From Desulfosudis oleivorans (lineage in GTDB: Bacteria > Desulfobacterota > Desulfobacteria > Desulfobacterales > SURF-7), in the NCBI GenBank assembly GCA_020723325.1, contig DYJD01000041.1:1-47645 (forward strand): a DNA stretch of 47,645 nucleotides, given 5' to 3'. The translations under genes and the position numbers were made by a program. Positions 33,300 through 42,662 of this stretch are shown here, in pieces. Under the pieces are notes generated by a model. The model worked only from the letters and a program-made list of their open reading frames with translations, was not told where the DNA came from and did no database searches. Within the stretch, counting starts at the first letter, position 1. The number at the start of each line of letters is the position of its first letter.

Positions 33300-36200
33300 T
33301 TAATGGGCAGTCTGTTGCTGGGTGCGCTCGAAGTTTACGGATACGATTTTCGAAATCCCCTTTTTTTCCATGGTCACGCCGAACAGCACATCCGCAAATT
33401 CCATGGATTTCTTGTTGTGCGTAATCATGATGATTTGAGATTTCTCGCCGATGATTTTCAGCAGCTCATTAAACCGATAAACATTGGCTTCGTCAAGGGG
33501 GGCGTCGATCTCGTCCATGAGGCAAAAGGAGGCCGGTTTGATTAAAAAAATGGCAAAGATAAAGGCAATTGCGGAAAGCGCTTTCTCGCCGCCGGACAAC
33601 AAACTCAGGCGTGTCAATTTTTTCCCAGGCGGATGAATCATCAGCTCCACGCCGGTTTCCAACGGATTGTCTGGGTCCGTCAGAATGAGCCTGGCAGCCC
33701 CGCCGGCAAACAGACGCGGAAAGACTTCATTTAATTTGTCATTCACCTGATGGAAGGTCTGCATGAAACGATCCTGGGTGATCTGGTTGATTTTTCGGAT
33801 AACTTTTTGAAGATCGTCCAAGGCCTTGACCAGATCGTCGCGCTGGGTGTTTAAAAATTCAAAACGCTTGGTAAGCTCTTCATATTCTTGAATCGCACTG
33901 AGATTTACGTCACCAACGGCAGTTATTTTTTCACGCACATCCGCAAGGGCCGCCTCGATTTTTTCAATATCCCCTTCCTGAACAGATTCAGAAGGCGATA
34001 TGGAAGCCCTTAGACCAGTAAGGTTTTGATGATATTTTTCTTCCATCCGTCGACTGATATTTTCCTGTTTCAGCTTTCTTTGGGATTGCTCCAGTTCAAG
34101 GCGGCGCATTTTTTCCAGGGTCAGCTCCCGCTGACTTTGAAGGGCGCTGACAGCTTCATCATTTTCCTGCAGCTTGGCATCAATGGCATGAAATTCAGCC
34201 TCGTTGTATTCAAGGACCTCTTCCAGTCGCTTCAACGTTTCATACATGGTCGGCAAGTTCAACTCATATTCCATCAGCTTTTCCTGAGTTGAAGTGCGCC
34301 GCCTGGTCTTTTGCTGGATTTCCTCGGTCAACTGCTGGAACCGTTTCAATCCGTCGGCCTGAAAATCCCCCAGGCGTTTCAATGTGTGACGGCTGTTGTC
34401 AAGCCTGGCATGCAAGGTTGTCAAGCGCAGCTTGATATCCATGGCGACCTGCTTGTAGGACTCCAATTCCTTTGATACCGAGTTGATTTTGGCTGTTATT
34501 TCCTCAACCGCCTGCTGGGCGGCCGCAATTTCATTTTCCACCTGAACCATAGCGGCATTATTGCGGGCAATTTCATCATCAATTTCACTTTCCTCGCCCA
34601 GAAGCTGCTCCTGCTCCAGCCGTACGACTTCCATATGCCGGCGGGCATGTTTCAAGTCTTCTCCGGCACGGTAAAGATTCTTCTCCGCCTCTGTTTCCAT
34701 TTGCACGGTATGGTTTTTCCCGGCGATGGTTTTTTGCAGATCCACTTCCAATTGACGCACAGCAGCCTCAAGTTCCGCCTGCAAACTGCGGCTCTGGGCC
34801 AGGACTTGATCCATTTCCTCCAGCTGGTGTTCCAAGGAGCGGATCTCCAGTTTTTTGACCAAAATGCCGGCGGACTTGTCCTGACTTCCGCCGATCATCA
34901 TGCCGTTTCCGGAAATCAAATCCCCGCTTTTGGTGACCAAGGTATAGGGCCCATCACCGTTACTTTGGTTCCACATCTGCAGAGCGATTTGAATATCATC
35001 GGCAACAAGCACATCTGCTAAAATCGAGTTCACTACTGTTTCAAAGCCGTTTTTGATGCGCACTCGATCCAGCAAGCGTTCGGCGGCGGCAGGGATCGAT
35101 ACCGGAGCCTTATTTATTTTTTTCAACTTGCCGACCGGAATGAAACCGCTCCGACCGGCATTTTGGGATTGAAGATACTGGATGGAGTCGAGCCCGGTTT
35201 GCTGTTCCTCAATCAGTATGTATTGCATGGATTCGCCCAGAGCCGCTTCCACCGCCGTTTCAAATCCGGGCTGGGGTTCAATCACATCCGCCATCAACCC
35301 GAGAATCCCGTTTTGGGTTTCCCCGCTCTTCGCATTTTCCTGGTCCTCGCCGGCATTGAGTTTCATGATGGCCTTGACGCCGTCTTTATACCACTCGAAG
35401 TTTGCCTCCATTTTTACCAAAGTGGTCAAACGGGATTTGACCTTATTGCGCTCAAATTCCTTGGTTTGTACCAATTTGACTTGTTCGCCGAGGGCCTTCT
35501 TTTGCTGGCTTAAGCGACTCTCAAGTTCGGCTATTTTATGAACCAGCCCTGCTTTTTCCTGCTGAAGGTTCTGCAGCAAAGCCCGGGCTTCTGCCTCGGC
35601 TTTTTCAAATTCAGCAGCTTTCCGGCGGGCCAGGACATCTTCTTCATCCATGCGCCGCAACCGTCTTTTCAGGCTCTCCTTGTTGTTTGAGGCGTTCTGG
35701 GAGATATTTTTATAGCGCGCTTCCTCGGTCATGAGATTCATCAGGCGTCTTTTGTTCTCCTCCTGCTGCTTATTCAGGAAAAGAAGCTGGTCATTGACAT
35801 CCCTGGTGGTGTTTTGCTCCTTTTCCAATAAAACCTTTTCCTGGCCGATCTCCTGATCAAGCTGTCCGATTTCAGCTTCCACGGCCACAACTTCATCGGC
35901 GATCTGCTTGTTTTTATGATCCAGCTCAACCCTGGCAGATTCAAGCCCGATGATTTCTTGGTCCAAGCCTTGCAAATCGTTACGTAAATATTTAAGATCG
36001 CTTTCTATTTTATCCGTCTTGCGTTGCGCCTCGAATTTCTGGGATTTTTGTTGGGCAATTTCATGATCTTTGCGCGTCCGCGCCAGTTTAATTTCTTCAA
36101 TTGCCGCATCCAAGCGCGTCAAACGGGAAGTGTGGGCAATGTCCGCATCTTTCAGTTCTGTTAACAACTGTTCGTCGGCATTGATCTGTTTTTCAAAGTC

Positions 36201-36914
36201 ATCAAAATAATATCCGGCGGCACTGATTTCGAGGATTTTAGCCTGCTCCTGCAAGCCTTTAAAAAGTTCGGCTTTCTTGGCCTGACGTTGCAGGCCGCCC
36301 ATTTGTCTTTTTACTTCCGCAATGATGTCATTCACCCGTAACAAATTCTGGTTGGTGGCTTCAACCTTGCGCAGGGCCTCATTCTTCCTGTTTTTATAGC
36401 GCGTAACTCCGGCCGCCTCTTCAATAAAAAAACGCCTTTCTTCCGGCCCGGCATCGGTAATCGCACCGATGTTCCCCTGCTGAATCACGGCATAGGAGCG
36501 CGCGCCCATGCCGCTCCCCCAGAAAATATTGTGAATATCCTTCAAACGGCAGGGTTGGCGATTCAGAAAATAGGCCCGCTCGCCGGAACGGTATTGCCGT
36601 CGGGTGATCATGATTTCGGAAAAATCCTTGAGCTCCTCCGGCCCGCTGCCATTATCATTGGCCAGCGTAAGACTGACTTCCGCCATGTTCAGGGGCGATT
36701 TTCCATCCGCGCCGCTGAAGATAATGTCCTCCATGGCCTTGCCGCGCAGTTGCTTGACACTCTGCTCACCCATTACCCATCGCAGAGCATCCACAATATT
36801 ACTTTTCCCACACCCGTTGGGACCCACCACCGCTGAAATCCCAGGGGGAAATTCGATATTTGATTTCTCCAAGAAGGATTTAAACCCAACAATCTCAAGC
36901 TTTTTGAGTTTCAT
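33300..36914 (-). CDS. smc: Chromosome segregation protein SMC
   Basis: This 1,204-residue condensin ATPase organises and segregates the chromosome. It has an N-terminal Walker A (VVGPNGCGKSN, about 32-40), a Q-loop region, two long coiled coils (about 170-500 and 690-1010), and a hinge at about 520-670 (NGILGLMADVIEPQPGFETA, then GDLISGNGMMIGG). The C-terminal signature is LSGGEKALSAIAFIFA and Walker B is CLMDEIDAPLDEANV. I chose ATG 36914, where the conserved MKLKKLEIVGFKSF begins. An open extension to 37040 reads unlike SMC. Partners ScpA and ScpB are not in the window. FtsY follows. Confidence 0.96.
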   Translation of the reverse strand: MKLKKLEIVGFKSFLEKSNIEFPPGISAVVGPNGCGKSNIVDALRWVMGEQSVKQLRGKAMEDIIFSGADGKSPLNMAEVSLTLANDNGSGPEELKDFSEIMITRRQYRSGERAYFLNRQPCRLKDIHNIFWGSGMGARSYAVIQQGNIGAITDAGPEERRFFIEEAAGVTRYKNRKNEALRKVEATNQNLLRVNDIIAEVKRQMGGLQRQAKKAELFKGLQEQAKILEISAAGYYFDDFEKQINADEQLLTELKDADIAHTSRLTRLDAAIEEIKLARTRKDHEIAQQKSQKFEAQRKTDKIESDLKYLRNDLQGLDQEIIGLESARVELDHKNKQIADEVVAVEAEIGQLDQEIGQEKVLLEKEQNTTRDVNDQLLFLNKQQEENKRRLMNLMTEEARYKNISQNASNNKESLKRRLRRMDEEDVLARRKAAEFEKAEAEARALLQNLQQEKAGLVHKIAELESRLSQQKKALGEQVKLVQTKEFERNKVKSRLTTLVKMEANFEWYKDGVKAIMKLNAGEDQENAKSGETQNGILGLMADVIEPQPGFETAVEAALGESMQYILIEEQQTGLDSIQYLQSQNAGRSGFIPVGKLKKINKAPVSIPAAAERLLDRVRIKNGFETVVNSILADVLVADDIQIALQMWNQSNGDGPYTLVTKSGDLISGNGMMIGGSQDKSAGILVKKLEIRSLEHQLEEMDQVLAQSRSLQAELEAAVRQLEVDLQKTIAGKNHTVQMETEAEKNLYRAGEDLKHARRHMEVVRLEQEQLLGEESEIDDEIARNNAAMVQVENEIAAAQQAVEEITAKINSVSKELESYKQVAMDIKLRLTTLHARLDNSRHTLKRLGDFQADGLKRFQQLTEEIQQKTRRRTSTQEKLMEYELNLPTMYETLKRLEEVLEYNEAEFHAIDAKLQENDEAVSALQSQRELTLEKMRRLELEQSQRKLKQENISRRMEEKYHQNLTGLRASISPSESVQEGDIEKIEAALADVREKITAVGDVNLSAIQEYEELTKRFEFLNTQRDDLVKALDDLQKVIRKINQITQDRFMQTFHQVNDKLNEVFPRLFAGGAARLILTDPDNPLETGVELMIHPPGKKLTRLSLLSGGEKALSAIAFIFAIFLIKPASFCLMDEIDAPLDEANVYRFNELLKIIGEKSQIIMITHNKKSMEFADVLFGVTMEKKGISKIVSVNFERTQQQTAH

Positions 36915-37178
36915 ACAGGCGACGCCCCTATTTAGACTGAATTCATTATGGTATACAGATTTTATTGGGCTTTCATAACAGGAAGTCAGATTATTGTAAA
37001 GAGCAAAACACAAGTTACGGCATATATCGTTAATTAACATACTATATATTGTGTATTTTAAATATCTGCCAAATCGCAGCCGGCCTGGATATGATTCATC
37101 TGGATACAGGCGAAATCATCCCAAATATCGGCAAATCTCCTTGACACGTGCAGGACCACATGACTATTATTCCAACCT

Positions 37179-38801
37179 ATGATAGATGACCCCATAAAAG
37201 AAAATCTCAAACATATCGCAAAGGTTGCCATTGATGTATTAAAAGAACTGGCTGCCAAAGGCACTGAACTGTCTTCAGATACACTGTTCAAGGCCCTTGA
37301 ATCCCATGGGGCGATAAAAGCGCTGAAATGGGTTGATGAGACAGCCCCTGATCTTCTGATGAAAACCCCGGAAACCCTACCTGTTGGCCAGGGCGAGGAT
37401 CTGAAATCCCAGCTTGAAAAACAACGCCATCACAAAGATCAATTGCTTAAACAAATCGATTTGTTGGAAACGCAGCGGTCCGAAGCCGAAACATTTTACA
37501 AACGCGGAATGCTGTTTATCAGCAAACAGCTCAATCTCGAAGCAAATAGCTCCCAATCCAGAGCTCTGGAGACCTTAAAAACTTCCCTTGCAGAAGATGC
37601 GCCTTATTCCCAGCTCTCAACTGTATTCAATCAATTCAAGGATACGGCCATAAAGGAAGGGATCGACACAACACATCGCTCTAAAACCAAATCGTCCTTT
37701 TTATCAAAATTGTTTGCCGGTCAAGAAAAAGGACCGATTCAAGACTCTGCTGTACACCATCTAAAAGCCGCCTATCAATATATTTTAGATGAATTAAAAT
37801 TGCATCTGGGAAAACAGCACCTGGACACCCTGCTCCAAATTGAAAAAAGCATCTCAACAGCAGGGACCGTGGAGGATTTGCTTTCCATCCGAAAAGATAT
37901 CCTCAATCAAATCCAAAGATTCATAGAAAATATCGATACCGAACGGGAACTTGCCGTTGGTTTTATTAAAGAGATCGGTCAGCGCTTAATTGAGGTTGAA
38001 AAACATATTCTGCTATCAATAGAGCACAGCAGTCGACTCCATGATACCCATCAGAATTTTACGCAAGATCTTGAAAATCATGTAAAGGCCTTGCGAACCA
38101 GTCTTGATTACAGCAAGACCCTTGTCGAGCTTAAGCAAGCCGTAGTTTCAAAACTAGACACAATCCAGACCATCATCGCGACAAAAAGCACGCAGGATCA
38201 TGGATTTAAGACAAATGCGCAACAACAGGTCGAGCTTCTGCAGCAAAGCATGGGATTGATGAAGTCGCAGATCCAGGCCGCTGAAAAACGCGCCAAAGAG
38301 CTGGAACAGGAGATCCTACGGGACCCCTTGACCGGCGCTTATAATCGCAGGGCATATGATCGCAGGATCGTGGAGGAATTTTATCGTTTTCAAAGATATC
38401 ATACCGTATTTTCATTACTTTTATTCGATGTGGATCATTTTAAGAAAATCAATGATAATTACGGCCATGCTGTCGGCGATAAATGCTTAAAAGAAATTAT
38501 TGCCCGCATCGACATCCTGTTGCGAAAAAGCGATTTTTTGGCGCGCTATGGGGGCGAGGAGTTTGTGGTGATCCTTCCGGAAACAAATCAAAATCAAGGT
38601 CGCACGGTGGGAGAAAAAATTCGCCAGCAGGTTGAAAAAATAGAATTCATCCATAAAGGGGAAACCATACGCATTACCGTCAGTATCGGAGTTACACAAG
38701 CGACGGCCGAAGATCAAGACCTTGAAACCATTTTCACAAGATTGGACCAAAACATGTATACGGCAAAAAATTCAGGCCGGAATACGGTTATTGTTCAATA
38801 A
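37179..38801 (+). CDS. Diguanylate cyclase with long coiled-coil N-terminus
   Basis: This 540-residue protein makes c-di-GMP from GTP. The C-terminal GGDEF domain (about 370-540) has RDPLTGAYNRRAYDRR, FDVDHFKKINDNYGHAVGD and the active-site GGEEF at 458-462. An RxxD inhibitory site (RKSD, 449-452) lies five residues before it, so product feedback is likely. Residues 1-365 are helical, with a coiled coil just before the catalytic domain (QQVELLQQSMGLMKSQIQAA) and no membrane segment, so it is probably cytosolic and dimerises through the coil. There is no clear ribosome-binding site at 37179. The PPi-phosphofructokinase gene follows after 26 bases. Confidence 0.92.
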   Translation: MIDDPIKENLKHIAKVAIDVLKELAAKGTELSSDTLFKALESHGAIKALKWVDETAPDLLMKTPETLPVGQGEDLKSQLEKQRHHKDQLLKQIDLLETQRSEAETFYKRGMLFISKQLNLEANSSQSRALETLKTSLAEDAPYSQLSTVFNQFKDTAIKEGIDTTHRSKTKSSFLSKLFAGQEKGPIQDSAVHHLKAAYQYILDELKLHLGKQHLDTLLQIEKSISTAGTVEDLLSIRKDILNQIQRFIENIDTERELAVGFIKEIGQRLIEVEKHILLSIEHSSRLHDTHQNFTQDLENHVKALRTSLDYSKTLVELKQAVVSKLDTIQTIIATKSTQDHGFKTNAQQQVELLQQSMGLMKSQIQAAEKRAKELEQEILRDPLTGAYNRRAYDRRIVEEFYRFQRYHTVFSLLLFDVDHFKKINDNYGHAVGDKCLKEIIARIDILLRKSDFLARYGGEEFVVILPETNQNQGRTVGEKIRQQVEKIEFIHKGETIRITVSIGVTQATAEDQDLETIFTRLDQNMYTAKNSGRNTVIVQ

Positions 38802-38827
38802 TGCCTGGCCAATAAACGGAGGTGAGC

Positions 38828-40942
38828 ATGCCAGTAGTGCCGGATCAATCAATCAGAACCATATTAAATCATCCGAATGTGAAAGCCGTCATCGGTGATA
38901 TCAACCAGGAGCAACAGGAACGGCTGAATTATAAACCGCCCATTTGCAGCGTATTTACTAATAAATATGCGATATTGGAAAATGTGGATGGATATCGATT
39001 TGAAATCGATAAGGAAACTGAAAAACAATTGCCCAGCCTTATTCACAACCGGGTTCAAAAGGTTTTGGGAACGGATTCGCCCGGTGCTGATATCAAAGAG
39101 CGCTATACCAAGCCCCGCAAAATAGGTATTGTATTCTCCGGAGGACCAGCCCCCGGCGGGCATAATGTCATCGCTGGCTTGTTTGACGCGGCCACGAAAG
39201 CCAACCCGCAAAATGTAATTTACGGCTTTCTGTTGGGGCCGGACGGCATCATTGAGAATGAAACCATCAAACTCACCAAGGAATTGATTGATCGCTACCG
39301 GAACCTGGGTGGCTTCACAATGATAAAAACCGGTCGCACGAAAATTGATACCCAGGCTAAAATGGCCCTGTCCCGTCAGAACTGTAAAAATCTCGGATTG
39401 GATGCCATTGTGATCGTCGGCGGGGATGACTCCAATACCAATGCCGCCTTTCTTGCCCAAGAAATGCTCGCAGATGGTGTCCAAGTAATCGGCGTGCCCA
39501 AAACCATTGACGGCGATATTCAGGTGCGGGATGCCGACGGCCAAGTGCTGTGTGCCATCTCTTTCGGATTTCACACCGCCGCAAGATCGTTTGCAAAGGA
39601 AATCAGCAATTTATGCACCGACAGCAGCTCCGATGTGAAATACTGGCATATTTGCAAGGTCATGGGCAGGGTTGCCAGTCACTTGGCATTGGAAGTGGCG
39701 CTGCAGACCCATGCCAATATGACTTTAATCGGCGAGGATTTGGCGGATTACGTGGACCCCAAGCGGATCGAAGAAGCTGAAAAGGCCGGAACCATTGATT
39801 ATACCGCATACGGCATGACCTTACGCCATTTATCCCGTGTTATCTGTGACGGAATTGTCAGGCGCGCGGCTGTGGGCAAAAACTACGGCGTTGTGGTCAT
39901 TCCAGAAGGAGTACTGGAATTCATCAATGAAATTCAGATATTCATCACCAAACTAAATGTGATTATCGCCGAATACAACGAAACCCACGATGCCACCTTT
40001 CATAAAACATTCCCCCTGCTGGAGGATAAACTTGATTATTTAAGACGATTGGCGCGGCGCTCCCGGGAGGAAAACAGCATTCCGGTATGGAATACCCGTG
40101 ATGACGATCTTTTTAACGATATCCCTGAATTTTTTCAGGAAGGTTTATTGATGGAAAGAGACAGTCATGGCAATTTCCCATTTTCCCAGGTGGAAACCGA
40201 TAAAATTATCATGGGACTGGTCAAGGATTATCTGCATATTTTAAAGGATAAAGGCCTGTACAAAATCGGTATTCATCGGGATTATTACGCCAAAATCATG
40301 AAATCAAACAGCCTGAATCCAGACACCTATGGTCCGATCCTGTTTAAAAATTATCATAATCAGGAAGAATTCCTGCATGTCGACCAAGCGATTATATCGG
40401 TTAAAACCCTTAAGCAGGCCCTGGTCAACGGTCAGTTGATGAAAGAGAATGAAAAAATACCGGCTGCGGTGGAAAAAGTATACAAAAAATCAGTGCCGGA
40501 TTTTAAAACCCAAATTCATTTTTACGGATATGATGGCAGAGGCAGCGATCCGAGCCAATTTGACTGCAATTACACCTATAATCTGGGCCTGACTGTTTTC
40601 GCCTTGATAGCAAACGGGGCCACCGGACAAATGGCGGCGATAAAAAATCTGGAAAAGGACTTTTCCCAATGGGAGCCAATCGGAATACCCATTGCGCCGC
40701 TTATGCGCCTGGAAGAGAGAAAGGCCAAATTAACGTTGGTACTTGAAAAAAGCCTTGTGGATACGGATTCAATTGCTTTTCAAGTCGTCAAAGCCATGCG
40801 TGAGAAATGGCTGGCAGCTAGTCCGGAAGAAGATCACTACCGTAAACCAGGCCCCATCCGCTTTACTGGCAAAAGCGAGGAAGATCGTCCAATTACCCTG
40901 GTGCTCAACGCCCTTACCGATGAATTTGATCTCAATCCATGA
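38828..40942 (+). CDS. pfp: Pyrophosphate-dependent 6-phosphofructokinase (long type)
   Basis: This 704-residue enzyme interconverts fructose-6-phosphate plus PPi with fructose-1,6-bisphosphate plus Pi in the cytoplasm. It shows GGPAPGGHNVI near 104 and GGDDSNTNAA near 197; the Asp of GGDD marks the PPi-using type, where ATP enzymes have Gly. The catalytic PKTIDGD lies near 225. Length and the large C-terminal helical insertion fit the long PFP group. ATG 38828 is preferred because GGAGG (38818-38822) lies five bases upstream; a GTG at 38822 overlaps that site. A strong terminator follows at 40984. Confidence 0.94.
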   Translation: MPVVPDQSIRTILNHPNVKAVIGDINQEQQERLNYKPPICSVFTNKYAILENVDGYRFEIDKETEKQLPSLIHNRVQKVLGTDSPGADIKERYTKPRKIGIVFSGGPAPGGHNVIAGLFDAATKANPQNVIYGFLLGPDGIIENETIKLTKELIDRYRNLGGFTMIKTGRTKIDTQAKMALSRQNCKNLGLDAIVIVGGDDSNTNAAFLAQEMLADGVQVIGVPKTIDGDIQVRDADGQVLCAISFGFHTAARSFAKEISNLCTDSSSDVKYWHICKVMGRVASHLALEVALQTHANMTLIGEDLADYVDPKRIEEAEKAGTIDYTAYGMTLRHLSRVICDGIVRRAAVGKNYGVVVIPEGVLEFINEIQIFITKLNVIIAEYNETHDATFHKTFPLLEDKLDYLRRLARRSREENSIPVWNTRDDDLFNDIPEFFQEGLLMERDSHGNFPFSQVETDKIIMGLVKDYLHILKDKGLYKIGIHRDYYAKIMKSNSLNPDTYGPILFKNYHNQEEFLHVDQAIISVKTLKQALVNGQLMKENEKIPAAVEKVYKKSVPDFKTQIHFYGYDGRGSDPSQFDCNYTYNLGLTVFALIANGATGQMAAIKNLEKDFSQWEPIGIPIAPLMRLEERKAKLTLVLEKSLVDTDSIAFQVVKAMREKWLAASPEEDHYRKPGPIRFTGKSEEDRPITLVLNALTDEFDLNP

Positions 40943-40983
40943 ATGACAAATAAAGGTTGAAATCAAATCGCCAAGAATGAAAA

Positions 40984-41017
40984 GGGGGATAGGCTTTAAA
41001 ACTATCCCCCCTTTTTT
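40984..41017. terminator. Strong bidirectional Rho-independent terminator
   Basis: GGGGGATAG (40984-40992) pairs perfectly with CTATCCCCC (41002-41010), followed by a T6 run at 41012-41017. The minus strand has TTTT after the same stem. It lies between convergent pfp and the PilZ gene. Confidence 0.9.
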
Positions 41018-41040
41018 CGCTATTACCGTATCATCGCCAG

Positions 41041-41409
41041 TTATAATTGCGCAGTATACTTCTGGATGAATCTCTCTAAATATTCTTGCTGTTCAGCCGT
41101 CATATCGCCGAACTGCATAATGCGACGCCGGTTCTCAATGGGGTTGGCAACCAGGCCATCGACTTCAAGGTCATCAATGGTTTTAATGGGAATATCGTTC
41201 AGACAGATTTGTTCGGATGCCATTAAAATGGAAATCGCGGAAAATGTATCAGGCCACTCCTCATCCTGAAAATACCGGATTTCAAGGCCACCTTTACTGA
41301 TATCTAGAATTCTGCCCAATTTAATGGGAAAGGGCTTCAGGACCGCCAAGACACCGCCCTTTACAGCAAAACGCTGATATTTCCTGCGATCATGTCTGCT
41401 CTTCGTCAT
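41041..41409 (-). CDS. PilZ-domain protein, predicted c-di-GMP receptor
   Basis: This 122-residue protein opens with an RxxxR box (RRKYQR, about 8-13) and the matching D-x-S-x-x-G (DISKGG, about 36-41). These are the two c-di-GMP-contact motifs of PilZ domains, on a small beta barrel (GGVLAVLKPF, ILDISKGGLEIRY). The C-terminal part (MTAEQQEYLERFIQKYTAQL) is a helix. No other domain is present, so it would act by binding a partner. It is convergent with the pfp gene and near a diguanylate cyclase. No good ribosome-binding site is seen before the ATG. The 237-base gap to hemB has no clear terminator. Confidence 0.85.
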   Translation of the reverse strand: MTKSRHDRRKYQRFAVKGGVLAVLKPFPIKLGRILDISKGGLEIRYFQDEEWPDTFSAISILMASEQICLNDIPIKTIDDLEVDGLVANPIENRRRIMQFGDMTAEQQEYLERFIQKYTAQL

Positions 41410-41646
41410 AGTTGATATCTTTTCACATGTTATGACGACTGGTTAATAATTACCCTTCTTTTGGTGTGGAGAAACTTAATAGGAAGTAAACTACTGGAAC
41501 TGCAACTGGAAATCCGAATTACACCTGGTCATCCGCAATGAGTAGGCCGCGTGTCGCTGATTTGAGGCTATTTGTTATATAAAAAAAAATGAAAGTCAAA
41601 TAAAAACTGGTCAGATCTCCAAATTGAGAAAAATTCTGCTTAATTT

Positions 41647-42621
41647 TCAGCTCTGAAGGATTTCTGCAGCTTCAATAGCGAAATATGTTAAGATCATATC
41701 CGCTCCAGCCCTTTTAATGGCGATCAAAGACTCCATCATGGCTTTTTGCCCATCCAACCAACCCATCTTATCCGCTGCTTTTATCATGGCATATTCTCCA
41801 CTGACATTATAGGCGGCCATCGGCAAATCGATTTCCTGGCGTATCCGGGCAATAACATCAAGGTAGGGCAAAGCCGGTTTAATCATGATGATATCGGCAC
41901 CTTCTTCCACATCCATGGTAACTTCCCGGATTGCCTCAAGCGCATTGGCCGGGTCCATCTGGTAAGTTCTTCGATCACCAAATTGCGGTGCAGAATGAGC
42001 TGCTTGACGAAAAGGGCCGTAAAATGCAGAACAATACTTGGCAGCATAGGACATAATCGGAATATGACTAAAATCATTTTCATCCAGGGCTTCACGGATT
42101 TCAGCAACACGCCCATCCATCATATCCGACGGTGCGACCATATCAGCCCCGGCCTGGGCATGGGACAATGCGGTTTTAGCCAATAAATCCAAGCTGGCGT
42201 CATTGTCGATGGTGTGCCCATCCACAAAGCCGCAATGGCCGTGATCAGTATACTGGCATAAACAAACATCTGTTATAATAACGAGCTCCGGTAATCTGTC
42301 TTTCAAGGCTTTGACAGCTTTTTGCACAATGCCGTCCCTGGCATACGCACGGGTGGCAAGGGGGTCTTTTTTTTCCGGAACTCCGAACAGCATGATTGCA
42401 GGGATGCCGATTTCTTGCACCTTTTCTGCAAGTTTTACCAGGTTGTCCACCGACAACTGGTAATGACCGGGCATTGAGGCAATAGGGTTCTTTATATTCT
42501 TGCCGCTTACGGTAAAAAGCGGCAAAATCAAATCATTTGTTGTCAGAATTGTTTCTCGAATCATTCTCCGTAAGGCTTCTGTTCTGCGAAGCCGCCTCGG
42601 CCTATAATCAGGAAACAACAT
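41647..42621 (-). CDS. hemB: Delta-aminolevulinic acid dehydratase (porphobilinogen synthase)
   Basis: This 324-residue enzyme condenses two 5-aminolevulinate into porphobilinogen in tetrapyrrole synthesis. Schiff-base lysines are at 195 (YAAKYCSAFYGPF) and 248 (IMIKPALPYLD), matching E. coli Lys195 and Lys246. The metal site is the cysteine-rich type (VCLCQYTDHGHCG), indicating zinc use. AGGAGAAAAC precedes the ATG. It is the last gene of a minus-strand unit, 41 bases after the ClpX-like gene. Confidence 0.96.
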   Translation of the reverse strand: MLFPDYRPRRLRRTEALRRMIRETILTTNDLILPLFTVSGKNIKNPIASMPGHYQLSVDNLVKLAEKVQEIGIPAIMLFGVPEKKDPLATRAYARDGIVQKAVKALKDRLPELVIITDVCLCQYTDHGHCGFVDGHTIDNDASLDLLAKTALSHAQAGADMVAPSDMMDGRVAEIREALDENDFSHIPIMSYAAKYCSAFYGPFRQAAHSAPQFGDRRTYQMDPANALEAIREVTMDVEEGADIIMIKPALPYLDVIARIRQEIDLPMAAYNVSGEYAMIKAADKMGWLDGQKAMMESLIAIKRAGADMILTYFAIEAAEILQS

Positions 42622-42662
42622 GTTTTCTCCTCGTGTATTCTAACATTCGGCTGAAAAAAGCA

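Noticed and set aside
36915-37040. N-terminal extension of SMC
   Set aside because: The conserved SMC N-terminus starts at the ATG at 36914; the upstream residues are unlike any SMC.
37058-37291. 77-codon minus-strand open frame between smc and the diguanylate cyclase
   Set aside because: It overlaps the start of the cyclase gene in antisense, lacks a ribosome-binding site and shows no domain.
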